A stretch of DNA of 20,704 nucleotides. Source: Oxalobacteraceae bacterium UBA7693. GTDB lineage: Bacteria; Pseudomonadota; Gammaproteobacteria; Burkholderiales; Burkholderiaceae_D. The notes beneath the pieces were generated by a model. The model did no database searches, was not told the DNA's origin, and saw nothing but the letters and a program-made list of their open reading frames with translations. The position numbers were made by a program, and so were the translations under genes. Of the stretch, positions 7,325-14,959 are shown piece by piece. Location: the NCBI GenBank assembly GCA_002482715.1, contig DLGN01000323.1:1-20704 (forward strand). The letters run 5' to 3'. The stretch's first letter is position 1. Every line of letters starts with the position of its first letter.

Positions 7325-7344
7325 TTTGATTCAATTTTGTAGTC

Positions 7345-7554
7345 TTACAAAATCTGAATGTTGCTGGCTTTGTCGCCCTTTGGACTAGCGCTGCGTTCGA
7401 AAGAAACGCGTTGATTTTCCGACAGGCTTTTGAAACCAGAAGATTGGATGTCTTGGAAGTGAGCGAATAAATCCGCGCCACCAGCATCAGGTGTGATGAA
7501 GCCGAAGCCCTTAGCATCGTTGAACCATTTGACGATTCCAGTTTGAGTACTCAT
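7345..7554 (-). CDS. cspA: CspA-family cold shock protein
   Basis: A 69-residue single cold shock domain, the usual length. The nucleic-acid-binding motifs are RNP1 K15-GFGFI and RNP2 L29-FAHF, with W10 and the F17/F19/F30/H32/F33 aromatic face in place. The family binds single-stranded RNA and DNA and melts mRNA structure in the cytoplasm. AAAGGA precedes the ATG by 6 bases. The gene stands alone with a long upstream stretch, and a hairpin at 7624-7637 lies in what is probably its leader, as expected where expression is controlled post-transcriptionally. Whether it is cold-induced or constitutive cannot be told from the sequence. The cspA symbol denotes the family; several paralogues are usual. 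The hairpin-rich region directly downstream may be part of its transcript. Confidence 0.95.
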   Translation of the reverse strand: MSTQTGIVKWFNDAKGFGFITPDAGGADLFAHFQDIQSSGFKSLSENQRVSFERSASPKGDKASNIQIL

Positions 7555-7623
7555 TTTATTTCCTTTAGATTAATGGCAGAGCTCACTACGCAAAACAAAG
7601 CTTGTGTGTGATTGACGGCCGAT

Positions 7624-7637
7624 AGGCAAGATTGCCT
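7624..7637 (-). promoter_or_regulatory. hairpin in the cold shock 5' leader
   Basis: AGGCAA (7624-7629) pairs perfectly with TTGCCT (7632-7637) across a 2-nt loop, about 70 bases upstream of the cold shock ATG. Such leaders often carry structures that change with temperature. A regulatory role here is inferred. Confidence 0.4.
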
Positions 7638-7873
7638 GCTAGGCACTTAAAACCAAGAGATGAAACCGAAGGAGATAAAACAGAACGACTAGAGAAGAAC
7701 AGCCATGCGGAATTGGGACCAACAATATTACGACCTGATGCAAGTACGAGACGGAATATACATGCTTTATCCGAAATCACCTAATCTTTTTTTTCTTATG
7801 AAAATATCAGCTGTTGCAGTGAGCAGGGATTGAGAAATGTGTTGCAGAAGAGTCTAAAGTACGCGCCCTTATT

Positions 7874-7902
7874 TTTTCAATATGATTTTATTGAGTGATA
7901 AT
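7874..7902 (+). promoter_or_regulatory. probable promoter of the GAF-GspE gene
   Basis: TTTTCA (7874-7879), 17-base spacer, GATAAT (7897-7902); 4/6 and 5/6 matches to sigma-70 consensus. It lies about 48 bases upstream of the ATG at 7951, which is preceded by AAGGA. Confidence 0.5.
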
Positions 7903-7950
7903 GCCATTTTGCAGCATCATTTATTTCCGCTTTGATGAAAGAAGGAAAAT

Positions 7951-10314
7951 ATGCAGGTGAAGCCTAACAATAACGCAGATAGCCCAAATAATGCCACGCA
8001 ACGTTTAATGTTCTTTAAGCGTTTGCAGACACTGACCAATAAGATTCATGCCAGTAGTGCACTGGATCAGATTATGGTGGATTTGATTGCAGATATTTGT
8101 GATCTATTTGATTGTGATCGCCTGACGATTTATGTCGTCGCCCCAGATGGCAGCAATTTGATTTCCAAGGTCAAGAAAGGGCTCAATTCTTTTAAAGATA
8201 TTCGTTTGCCGATCTCTGACCAGAGTATCGCTGGGTACGTCGCTTTGAACCGCGAAGTGCTGTGCATTAACGATGTCTATGACGAAGCCGAATTATTGGC
8301 TATTTCTCCTGATTTGCACTTTCAAAAAGCGATCGATCAGCGTACCGGTTATCGTACCAAAGAGATGTTAGTTGCGCCCATTATTGATGCGGAAAAGGGC
8401 GATTTATTGGGCGCTATACAGTTCATCAATAGCCGCCAAGGAACAACATTTAATGCGATCGCGCAAGAAGGTGTGCGTGAACTTTGCGAGACCTTGGCAA
8501 TCGCATTCGCGCAAAAGAGCAAGCCTTTACCTATTCCGCCATCAAAATTGAATAGTTTAGTTTCTGATGGAATCTTATCGTTGCCTGAGTTTGAATTAGC
8601 GATCAGTGCGGCGCGAAAAAAACAAGTCGATTTAGAAGATATTCTGATTGATGAGTTTCAGGTATCTGTCGTAAAAATTGGTTTAGCACTAGCGAAGTTT
8701 TTTGGTGTGCCGTACGAGGCGTGGCAAGAAGGTCGTGTGATTGATGTCGAGCTGGTAAAGAAATTGAAACGCCAGTATGTCGAAGAAAATAATTGGTTGC
8801 CGATATCTGACGATAAGAGCGGCATGACTATTTTGGCTTTAGATCCAGAAAAAGTGAAAAGTACAAGGGTGGTTAACCTGATTTTTCCGAGCGCACGTTT
8901 GTCTTTTAAAGTTACTACCAAGCGCGAATTCAAGCTTACGGTTGATCAGTTCTTCGGCCAAACTGCGGATAGCACGAGCGTTGGCGAGCTATTGTCAGGC
9001 ATGGAAGGTGAGGAGGACGAAGGTGCAGGTGGAAATCAAGAAGTTTCTGCTGCCGTCGAAAATGAACTGGTCAAATTGCTCAACAAGATCATCGTCGATG
9101 CTTATCAACAAGGTGCTTCCGATATTCATATCGAGCCGCGCCCTGGTAAAGAGAAGACCTTGATTCGTTTCCGCAAGGATGGCTCTTTATCGCCCTATAT
9201 CGAAATTCCTGCTAGTTATCGCAATGCGCTGTTGGCGCGCATCAAGATCATGTGTGATCTGGATATTTCAGAGAAACGCAAACCACAAGATGGCAAAATT
9301 AAATTTAGAAAATATGGACCATTGGATATTGAATTAAGGGTGGCAACGATTCCTTCTGCGGCGGGAATGGAAGATGTGGTTATGCGTATTTTGGCGGCAG
9401 GCGAACCTATCCCATTGGATAAACTAGGCGTGTTGCCGCATAACCTGCAACGTCTGAAAGAGGTGGTTGAAAAGCCTTACGGTATTTTCTTTGTGTGTGG
9501 GCCAACTGGCTCGGGTAAGACGACGACCTTGCATTCCGTTTTACATTATCTCAATCGGCCAGAAACAAAAATCTGGACAGCCGAAGATCCAGTCGAGATT
9601 ACGCAAAAAGGCTTACGACAAGTGCAGGTCAATCGCAAAGCCGGTATGGATTTCGCGACTGTCATGCGGGCATTTTTACGCGCCGATCCCGATATCATTA
9701 TGGTCGGTGAGATGCGTGACAAAGAGACCGTATCGATCGGTTTAGAAGCATCGTTAACTGGGCATTTGGTGTTTGCAACTTTACATACGAATAGCGCGCC
9801 GGAGTCGATTATTCGTTTGCTCGATATGGGTATGGACCCATTCAATTTCGCCGATGCTTTGCTCGGTATTTTGGCGCAGCGTTTGGCCAAGCGTTTATGT
9901 AATCAATGTAAAGTTGCTTATCATCCTACGCAGGATGAATTGCTGAGTTTACTCAATGAGTATTGCACGGAATTACTGCCAACCTCCGCGTTTCAACAAG
10001 ATGCCGAGGCAGCGAAACGTCAGGTGTTGAAAAAATGGGCGAAGGATTATGCCGATGCCAAAGGACAATTTACTTTATATCGCCCTCAGGGCTGCGATAA
10101 ATGTGTGAATGGATACAAGGGCAGGGTTGGTTTGCATGAGCTAATGGTTGGCAGTGACCCTGTAAAAAAATTGATACAGGAACATGCACGCGTCGCGCAA
10201 TTATTTACCGCAGCGTTGGAAGACGGCATGCTGACTTTGAAAATGGACGGTATAGAAAAAGTCCTATCCGGCATCACTGACATGAAACAAGTCAGAGTGG
10301 TTTGTATCAAGTAG
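7951..10314 (+). CDS. GAF-domain GspE/PulE-family secretion-type ATPase
   Basis: A 787-residue protein. A GAF sensor domain spans about 28-187. An MshEN/T2SSE N-terminal domain ('SLPEFELAISAARKK...LAKFFGVPYE') lies at about 200-330. The GspE-type ATPase follows, with Walker A GPTGSGKTTT (K523), a Walker B/Asp-box region ADPDIIMVGEMRD (E587) and the His box 'TGHLVFATLHTN'. A four-Cys zinc site (C650-x2-C653 and C715-x2-C718) is the usual CM domain of GspE/PilB. Such hexameric ATPases power type II secretion or type IV pilus assembly from the inner membrane face. The GAF domain is an extra, suggesting control by a small ligand such as a cyclic nucleotide; MshEN domains of known proteins bind c-di-GMP. 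No gsp or pil genes are adjacent. AAGGA lies just upstream of the ATG. Confidence 0.9.
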   Translation: MQVKPNNNADSPNNATQRLMFFKRLQTLTNKIHASSALDQIMVDLIADICDLFDCDRLTIYVVAPDGSNLISKVKKGLNSFKDIRLPISDQSIAGYVALNREVLCINDVYDEAELLAISPDLHFQKAIDQRTGYRTKEMLVAPIIDAEKGDLLGAIQFINSRQGTTFNAIAQEGVRELCETLAIAFAQKSKPLPIPPSKLNSLVSDGILSLPEFELAISAARKKQVDLEDILIDEFQVSVVKIGLALAKFFGVPYEAWQEGRVIDVELVKKLKRQYVEENNWLPISDDKSGMTILALDPEKVKSTRVVNLIFPSARLSFKVTTKREFKLTVDQFFGQTADSTSVGELLSGMEGEEDEGAGGNQEVSAAVENELVKLLNKIIVDAYQQGASDIHIEPRPGKEKTLIRFRKDGSLSPYIEIPASYRNALLARIKIMCDLDISEKRKPQDGKIKFRKYGPLDIELRVATIPSAAGMEDVVMRILAAGEPIPLDKLGVLPHNLQRLKEVVEKPYGIFFVCGPTGSGKTTTLHSVLHYLNRPETKIWTAEDPVEITQKGLRQVQVNRKAGMDFATVMRAFLRADPDIIMVGEMRDKETVSIGLEASLTGHLVFATLHTNSAPESIIRLLDMGMDPFNFADALLGILAQRLAKRLCNQCKVAYHPTQDELLSLLNEYCTELLPTSAFQQDAEAAKRQVLKKWAKDYADAKGQFTLYRPQGCDKCVNGYKGRVGLHELMVGSDPVKKLIQEHARVAQLFTAALEDGMLTLKMDGIEKVLSGITDMKQVRVVCIK

Positions 10315-10327
10315 CTTGGATAGCAAA

Positions 10328-10597
10328 CTAGGCTTGCTCAGCCTTGTTCACTAGCTTGTCGTTTGTTGAGGCAGTGTTGACGACCATATTGATTGCCTCT
10401 GTATCGCGAACTAAAGGCGGTAATTTTTTATTGATGAGCGGTAGATTCTCGCGTTCGCTGCCATCAGCTTGCACCGCTTGTTGTGCAGAAAGCCAATCGC
10501 CATTGTCTTTGCCTGAGGTCATCATGCGCTCCAGATTTGTGTTGGCAAGTAAAGTCAAAAAGATTGCCGAAGTATTGATTGTCGACCAAACCAGCAT
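10328..10597 (-). CDS. small protein of unknown function
   Basis: An 89-residue frame from the ATG at 10597, chosen because GGAG lies 8 bases upstream; a start at 10621 adds 8 residues and lies before that site. The N-terminus is moderately hydrophobic (MLVWSTINTSAIFLTLLANT), like a weak membrane or signal segment, followed by a polar tail with LPPLVRDTEAINMVV. The overlapping + strand frame (10344-10631) has no ribosome site. I do not recognise a family. It follows the K+ channel gene on the same strand after about 98 bases and converges on the GAF-GspE gene, its stop lying 13 bases from that gene's end. Confidence 0.55.
   Translation of the reverse strand: MLVWSTINTSAIFLTLLANTNLERMMTSGKDNGDWLSAQQAVQADGSERENLPLINKKLPPLVRDTEAINMVVNTASTNDKLVNKAEQA
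10330..10344. terminator. weak hairpin between convergent genes
   Basis: AGGCT-TGCTC-AGCCT is a 5-bp stem with a 5-nt loop, 16 bases past the GAF-GspE stop. Only TTGTTC follows on the right, so it is at best a weak terminator. It overlaps the last codons of the opposing small gene. Confidence 0.3.
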
Positions 10598-10695
10598 AAA
10601 CTGGTCTCCTACAATACTCAAAAAAAACTAGATATTTTTTGTCTTAGCGCAAATCGGGGTAATGCTTTTAAAATACTCTTGCGACAAATCGGATT

Positions 10696-11565
10696 TTATT
10701 GCTGATATGGTGGCAAATGAGCACCGCAATGTTGACAAAATTTTGCATCGGCTTGATGTCCTTCAGTCAGACATTCTTGGCAAGTACGGGTGGTGGTTGG
10801 CGTGTTTGCAGATTGACGACGCTGTACGGTCATTTCTGCCGTGACGATGCCAGTTGGCACTGCTAGTACGCCCCAGCCCATCAGCATCATGACTGATGCG
10901 ATAAAGCGCCCCAGGTCTGTTTTTGGGGTGATGTCGCCAAAGCCAACCGTGGTCATTGTTGTGATCGCCCAATAAATACTGGCAGGAATGCTGCTGTAAC
11001 CGTGTTCTGGACCTTCGACCGCATACATCACCGTACCCATGATGATGACGACCATTAAGACCACCGATAAGAAAACCAATATTTTACGTGCGCTAGCACG
11101 TAAGGCTGTACCGAGTGTCGTGAATTCTGCCAAGTAGGCGGTGAGTTTGAAAATCCGGAATATGCGTAATAAGCGCAATACCCGTACATCCACCAGCACA
11201 TACACTTCTGGAAAAAATAATGCCAAATAGCTAGGTAGCATGGCGAGCAAATCAACGATGCCAAAGAAACTCAAGGCGTATCGTAATGGATGTCTGACGC
11301 AGATTAACCTGGCAATATATTCCAGTGTGAATAAAGCGGTGAAGCCAATTTCGACCCAGCTAAACAGTGCGGCATGTTGTGCATTAATTGAAGCGACGCT
11401 ACCTAACATCACAAATAAGATGCTCAATAAAATCGCGACGATCAGCGCAATATCAAAATTACGCCCGGCTCTCGTATCCGCCTCAAAAATGATGGTGTAT
11501 AAACGTAAGCGCCAGCCTTCTAAGGGGCGCCCTAAGGCGGCGTCGGCGCTAATGCGTTTTTCCAT
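10696..11565 (-). CDS. voltage-gated-type potassium channel with C-terminal zinc ribbon
   Basis: A 289-residue six-helix ion channel: S1 about 38-58, S2 67-90, S3 97-118. S4 carries a basic residue every third position (R128, R131, R134, R137, K140). S5 is about 160-182, the pore helix is followed by the selectivity filter T206-VGFGD211, and S6 is about 221-245. The filter is the K+-selective type. After S6 a short linker leads to a four-cysteine zinc ribbon, C262-x2-C265 and C277-x2-C280, which standard KvAP/Kch-type channels lack; a cytoplasmic regulatory or assembly role is inferred. The ATG is preceded by a weak AGAGAA. It lies 46 bases after the aspartate kinase gene on the same strand with no terminator visible between, so co-transcription is possible. 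Confidence 0.92.
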   Translation of the reverse strand: MEKRISADAALGRPLEGWRLRLYTIIFEADTRAGRNFDIALIVAILLSILFVMLGSVASINAQHAALFSWVEIGFTALFTLEYIARLICVRHPLRYALSFFGIVDLLAMLPSYLALFFPEVYVLVDVRVLRLLRIFRIFKLTAYLAEFTTLGTALRASARKILVFLSVVLMVVIIMGTVMYAVEGPEHGYSSIPASIYWAITTMTTVGFGDITPKTDLGRFIASVMMLMGWGVLAVPTGIVTAEMTVQRRQSANTPTTTRTCQECLTEGHQADAKFCQHCGAHLPPYQQ

Positions 11566-11611
11566 CGTATTCTCTTTGGTGATTCTGGGTTAATTGGGAT
11601 GTTGATGAAAG

Positions 11612-13015
11612 TTATGCGCCAAAAAACTCAGCGTGTACCGCTTGCAATGCGAGTTTCGTATCATCCTGATGTACCAGCATATACGCTGCGACTTCGCTCG
11701 CTCCGGCAGCCGCCAGACAAACCCGAACGCCGCTAGCAATCGCTGCGGAGAGCGCGCGACTGGCAATTGCACTGCCGACATCAGAGGCTTCTAGCACACC
11801 ATCACCCACCACCGCGACAATCGCCACTTCAGCGTTGCGGGATACCTCCACTACGCCTGCCAAATGGTGTTCTGCCAATGCCGCATAAGCTGCATCTAAG
11901 TGATCACGTGCGAGCAAAATATTAATCGCCGTCTGCGCAGTTAACACACTCTTGATATTGATTCCCAAACTATCGAGTTGATTCGTGACACGCGCCAAAA
12001 TTCCTGATTTAAAGCCAACTCCGGGACCATGTAATTTTAAGATAGCGACATCTTCGGTCGAGGTCACGCTCTTTACCACATCCTTGGTTACTTTCCGTTG
12101 TCCGTTAATCATGGTGTAAGGCTGCAAGCCGCGCTCTGGTTTAGTTATGTTCAAGATGCGAATAGGAATGTCTTGGTCAAATAAGGGTTCGACGGTGCGT
12201 GGGTGCAGAATTTTCGCGCCGAAATACGATAACTCCGCAGCTTCCAGATAATTTAATTGTGCGATGGAACGTGGTGTACTGACAGTGCCAGGATCCGCGC
12301 TTAAAAAACCATCCACGTCTTTCCACACATCAAGCGATTCTGCGCCGATACAGCAGGCAATTGATGCGGCAGAATAGTCTGAACCTCCACGGCCGAACAA
12401 AGTGGCTTTGCCATCACGGTCAATACCATAAAAACCCGGCACCACGATCACACCATCACCAGCGAGGGCTTGTGATACCGATGCGGTACTTGCGGCAAAA
12501 TCACAAGCAGAGTTGCCGAACACGCCGTCAGTAATTAGTCCGATGTCTTCTGGTAAGGCCTCGCGTGCTTGGATGCCGCGGCTGAGTAGCACTTCTGTTA
12601 GCAATAAGCTGGACAGACGTTCGCCATAACTGAGTATCGCGTCATAGACAAAGGTTGGTACGTCGCCAATACAATGAATACCAGTCAGGTAACGATCTAA
12701 TTGATCAATCCGCACTGCAAGCGCTTTTTCTATGCGATCGCGTTGTGCTTGGTCGGCGACATTCGCGTCAATCAGCTCACGTTTTAAACGTCGGAGATGT
12801 TGCGTGTAATCCTGGCTTTCTGCTAAAGCCGCTTTGGTTCCCGCACCTTCTTTGGCCGCTTGTACGCATGTAATTAAGGCATTCGTGATGCCATAAAATG
12901 CGGATACCACCAAAATTAAAGGGCGTTGATAGGTTTGTACGACGTTGACGATGCGATCAATATCTTGTGGTTTGCGTAAGTTAGAGCCACCAAATTTAAC
13001 AACGATTTTTTTCAT
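11612..13015 (-). CDS. aspartate kinase (two C-terminal ACT domains)
   Basis: A 467-residue aspartokinase that phosphorylates L-aspartate, the first step towards Lys, Thr and Met. The N-terminal amino-acid-kinase motif is KFGGSN (K7-N12). The middle carries GFYGIDRDGKATLFGRGGSDYSA split over the nucleotide/substrate region, then 'DVWKDVDGFLSADP' and 'SYFGAKILHPRTVEP'. Two ACT repeats fill residues 321-467, so allosteric control by an end product is expected. The length and KFGG(S/T)-type start resemble the monofunctional LysC/ThrA-AK group and not the shorter alpha/beta-type LysC (VHKYGGTS) usual in betaproteobacteria; it may be a second isozyme. No homoserine dehydrogenase domain follows. 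GGAAA lies upstream of the ATG. Confidence 0.93.
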   Translation of the reverse strand: MKKIVVKFGGSNLRKPQDIDRIVNVVQTYQRPLILVVSAFYGITNALITCVQAAKEGAGTKAALAESQDYTQHLRRLKRELIDANVADQAQRDRIEKALAVRIDQLDRYLTGIHCIGDVPTFVYDAILSYGERLSSLLLTEVLLSRGIQAREALPEDIGLITDGVFGNSACDFAASTASVSQALAGDGVIVVPGFYGIDRDGKATLFGRGGSDYSAASIACCIGAESLDVWKDVDGFLSADPGTVSTPRSIAQLNYLEAAELSYFGAKILHPRTVEPLFDQDIPIRILNITKPERGLQPYTMINGQRKVTKDVVKSVTSTEDVAILKLHGPGVGFKSGILARVTNQLDSLGINIKSVLTAQTAINILLARDHLDAAYAALAEHHLAGVVEVSRNAEVAIVAVVGDGVLEASDVGSAIASRALSAAIASGVRVCLAAAGASEVAAYMLVHQDDTKLALQAVHAEFFGA

Positions 13016-13311
13016 TCTGTTTCCGGTTTGTGTGGAGGTGCCAAGAATATTTTTATTTTAGGGCAGATGGATTTGAGTATGCTTTGTCTTCATTCTTTGT
13101 GAATTTTGCTATGAAGTGCAGTCTGTCCGCAAAATGAAGAGCGCGGCTAGGTTACTGCACTGCGATCTACTGGTCAATCCATGAACTTAACTTTTTAACA
13201 GGGGTGAGCTTTGCAATTGGACTGGAAATCTTGGTCTGTTCTGCGGATTTGCATCGCGCAGAATGGACTACATTAAGCGCAGTCAGCGATCCATCGTGAA
13301 GTCTGTGCAAA
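13016..13311. other. divergent intergenic region
   Basis: These 296 bases separate the leftward aspartate kinase from the rightward FHA gene. An inverted repeat TTCTGCG (13239-13245) / CGCAGAA (13257-13263) with an 11-nt loop sits about 50 bases before the FHA gene. A GGGGTGAGCT stretch near 13201 looks like a ribosome site but leads only to a 22-codon TTG frame. I see no promoter I would defend. Confidence 0.4.
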
Positions 13312-14781
13312 ATGAATAAATCTCAAGAAGCAAATTCGTGGCAAAACTTGTCTGCACAGGCCAGCTTGGGCACGCTGCCGTCCTATGGATCGGGCAAATT
13401 ATCCACTGGCCCGACGATGGTCCAACCGTATTTACGATTTAGTGGCTATGATCCGCGGGCCGCGGGCGGCCGGCAAACGCTTAAATTAGAGTTGCCTGAA
13501 GATTTTGAACCTGGTTTGCAGCAGATCAGTTTAACTTGCCGTTCCGAGTTAATCGCACAGTCTGGTAGCGTCCATCAACTGTTACGCAGCCCAGCGGGAA
13601 TATGGCCGCCAATCTTGTTGAGCTTCTCTACCAAAACGCGTGAGCATGGTCAATATCCATTAGAAATTCATCTGACTTATCACGATGCAGCAGGTGAGCC
13701 GCATTTATGGGTTTGTACCAGTACGATTTTGCTACCGCGAGCGAATGCAAGTCTGAGTGAAATTCATCAGGTATTTTTAGCGGCGCAAAAACAATATCGG
13801 GTCCACGCGGAAGATGGTGCGATTGCCAAGTTGAGTGGTTTCCAGCCAGCAGGAATTGGCATGCATGCGAATTTGGATGTGGATATTTATGCTAAAGATG
13901 CGGCAATCGCCCAGCTTGATTTCAATGCCTTAGATAGCGCTGGTGGTGATCAAGGGAAATATGCAATAGGCTTAAGTAGCATCGCCTGGCGCGAAGTATT
14001 AATTGAGCTTGCGGTGCCAGCCTCATCACTCAACATACCGGTAACGCCAGCAAGGCAAGATTTGATGAAGCCTGATTCGACAAATTCAGCGACGAATTCA
14101 ATAAAGAATTTAGCAACGAACTCAACCACCTTTCGCGCCAGCTTAGTTGCTAAAAATCGCGCCAATGCAGTACCAATTTACTTGTTAGCGCTCGATGAAT
14201 GGTGTCTGGGGCGGCAAGACGGTGGTCGACAAAACGCTGATATTCAATTGCAGCACTTAACCGAATCTGGTCACAAGCAAATGTTGACTAAGCGCATCAG
14301 TAGTCGTCATGCGATTATCCGCAGGCAAGATGCGCGTGTTGAAATCACCGATGTTTCGCGTTACGGTCTTTTGGTCGATGGGGTCATTCTGGAAAAACAC
14401 CATCCCATGCCCTTGTTTGTTGGTATGCAGCTGGAATTATCGGCAAGCTTTAAAGGCTTAGTTGAATTGCGTGTTGCGGCTATTCTTCCACACGCTGTCA
14501 TCTTGCAAAGAATCGTGGGTGGAAATGTTGTCGCGCTGTTTTATCTGCTGAACCCTGAGCAGCGACCTGAAGTTGGTACATCAGATTCAATGCCGACTTT
14601 AATGCCGACTCTAATGCCGAATAAGATGGCCGCCAATGAGAATCTGCTGTTCTTTCATCAGCATGGGCAATTTTGGTATCACGATCCGCATAGTTTGCAA
14701 GATAGTGTGCTTGATCCATCCATCGAACTCGCAGGGCTTCATCCTAGCCTGCAGGCATACCGGTACATTTGCGACACTTGA
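13312..14781 (+). CDS. FHA-domain protein
   Basis: A 489-residue protein with no signal peptide or membrane helix. Residues 1-270 are beta-rich and unrecognised, with an Ig-like feel. A short Asn/Ser/Thr linker at about 250-275 is encoded by repetitive AT-rich DNA. A forkhead-associated domain covers about 282-395: C298-L-G-R301 (phosphate-contacting Gly-Arg), I329-S-S-R-H333 (the S-x-x-H/SRH strand), and D347-V-S-R-Y-G352 leading to V355-D-G357. The usual N-G at the pThr+3 contact is replaced by Y-G and the second N-G by D-G, so ligand preference may be altered. FHA domains bind phospho-threonine peptides; with a Ser/Thr kinase two genes downstream, a reader role is a natural inference. No ribosome site is seen before the ATG. 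A hairpin with a T-tract follows the gene. Confidence 0.8.
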   Translation: MNKSQEANSWQNLSAQASLGTLPSYGSGKLSTGPTMVQPYLRFSGYDPRAAGGRQTLKLELPEDFEPGLQQISLTCRSELIAQSGSVHQLLRSPAGIWPPILLSFSTKTREHGQYPLEIHLTYHDAAGEPHLWVCTSTILLPRANASLSEIHQVFLAAQKQYRVHAEDGAIAKLSGFQPAGIGMHANLDVDIYAKDAAIAQLDFNALDSAGGDQGKYAIGLSSIAWREVLIELAVPASSLNIPVTPARQDLMKPDSTNSATNSIKNLATNSTTFRASLVAKNRANAVPIYLLALDEWCLGRQDGGRQNADIQLQHLTESGHKQMLTKRISSRHAIIRRQDARVEITDVSRYGLLVDGVILEKHHPMPLFVGMQLELSASFKGLVELRVAAILPHAVILQRIVGGNVVALFYLLNPEQRPEVGTSDSMPTLMPTLMPNKMAANENLLFFHQHGQFWYHDPHSLQDSVLDPSIELAGLHPSLQAYRYICDT

Positions 14782-14795
14782 ATTGCTTGATTTTT

Positions 14796-14839
14796 CGTCA
14801 AATTTCATTCTATCCATAATCCCGATTTGACGGGTTTTT
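14796..14839 (+). terminator. possible terminator after the FHA gene
   Basis: CGTCAAAT (14796-14803) pairs perfectly with ATTTGACG (14825-14832) across a 21-nt loop, then GG and five T. The loop is long for an intrinsic terminator, so partial termination or attenuation between the FHA and SPFH-like genes is equally possible. Confidence 0.5.
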
Positions 14840-14874
14840 CGCCCTCTATTCGCGCCTCTTGATTCGTGGGCGAA
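14838..14874. repeat. second inverted repeat in the same spacer
   Basis: TTCGCCC (14838-14844) pairs perfectly with GGGCGAA (14868-14874), loop 23 nt, starting inside the T-tract of the preceding hairpin. The two structures are therefore in tandem and share two bases, about 85 bases before the next ATG. An operator or attenuator is possible. Confidence 0.5.
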
Positions 14875-14959
14875 TGCTATTCTTTTCCTCACTGCATCTT
14901 TCTACGCAGTTTTCAATTGATTGTTCGTTGCCGACGCGATCCGTCGGAAGGGGTTTTGC

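Larger units (their letters stand above)
6774..7344. other. gene-poor region dense in hairpins (candidate structured RNA)
   Basis: This stretch of about 570 bases lies between the leftward terminator and the cold shock gene. No ORF has a convincing ribosome site. It contains four copies of GCTATCTGC (6804, 6841, 7093, 7221). Three of them are in loops of two-part hairpins, and there is also a perfect 8-bp hairpin (6938-6957) and a 13-bp palindrome (7293-7324). Minor stems include GCCG/CGGC at 6871-6881. Conserved loops with differing outer stems suggest structure-based conservation, so one or more small RNAs or a long structured 3' UTR of the cold shock mRNA are plausible. The transcribed strand is uncertain: the terminator at 6747 argues for leftward, the U8 tail at 7240 for rightward transcription. 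Confidence 0.5.
7555..7950. other. divergent intergenic region, cold shock leader and GAF-ATPase promoter
   Basis: These 396 bases separate the leftward cold shock gene from the rightward ATPase gene. They hold a small perfect hairpin AGGCAA-GA-TTGCCT (7624-7637) within the likely cold shock 5' leader, a T8 run at 7787-7794, and a rightward promoter near 7874-7902. I found no confident promoter for the cold shock gene. A 42-codon + strand frame (7705-7833) has only a weak purine stretch upstream and is not called as a gene. Confidence 0.5.

Noticed and set aside
7705..7833. 42-codon + strand frame (MRNWDQQYY...) in the cold shock leader
   Set aside because: Only a weak purine stretch upstream, no recognisable family, and it lies antisense to the likely cold shock leader.
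10344..10631. 95-residue + strand frame opposite the small gene
   Set aside because: No ribosome site, while the opposite strand has GGAG at good distance and a plausible N-terminus.
13211..13276. 22-codon TTG frame after GGGGTGAGCT
   Set aside because: The purine stretch looks like a ribosome site but the peptide is short, has no family likeness, and ends before the FHA gene without coupling.
14921..14959. TTG start for the zinc-ribbon/SPFH-like protein
   Set aside because: The ATG at 14960 has GGAAGGGG at 6 bases; the TTG has none.
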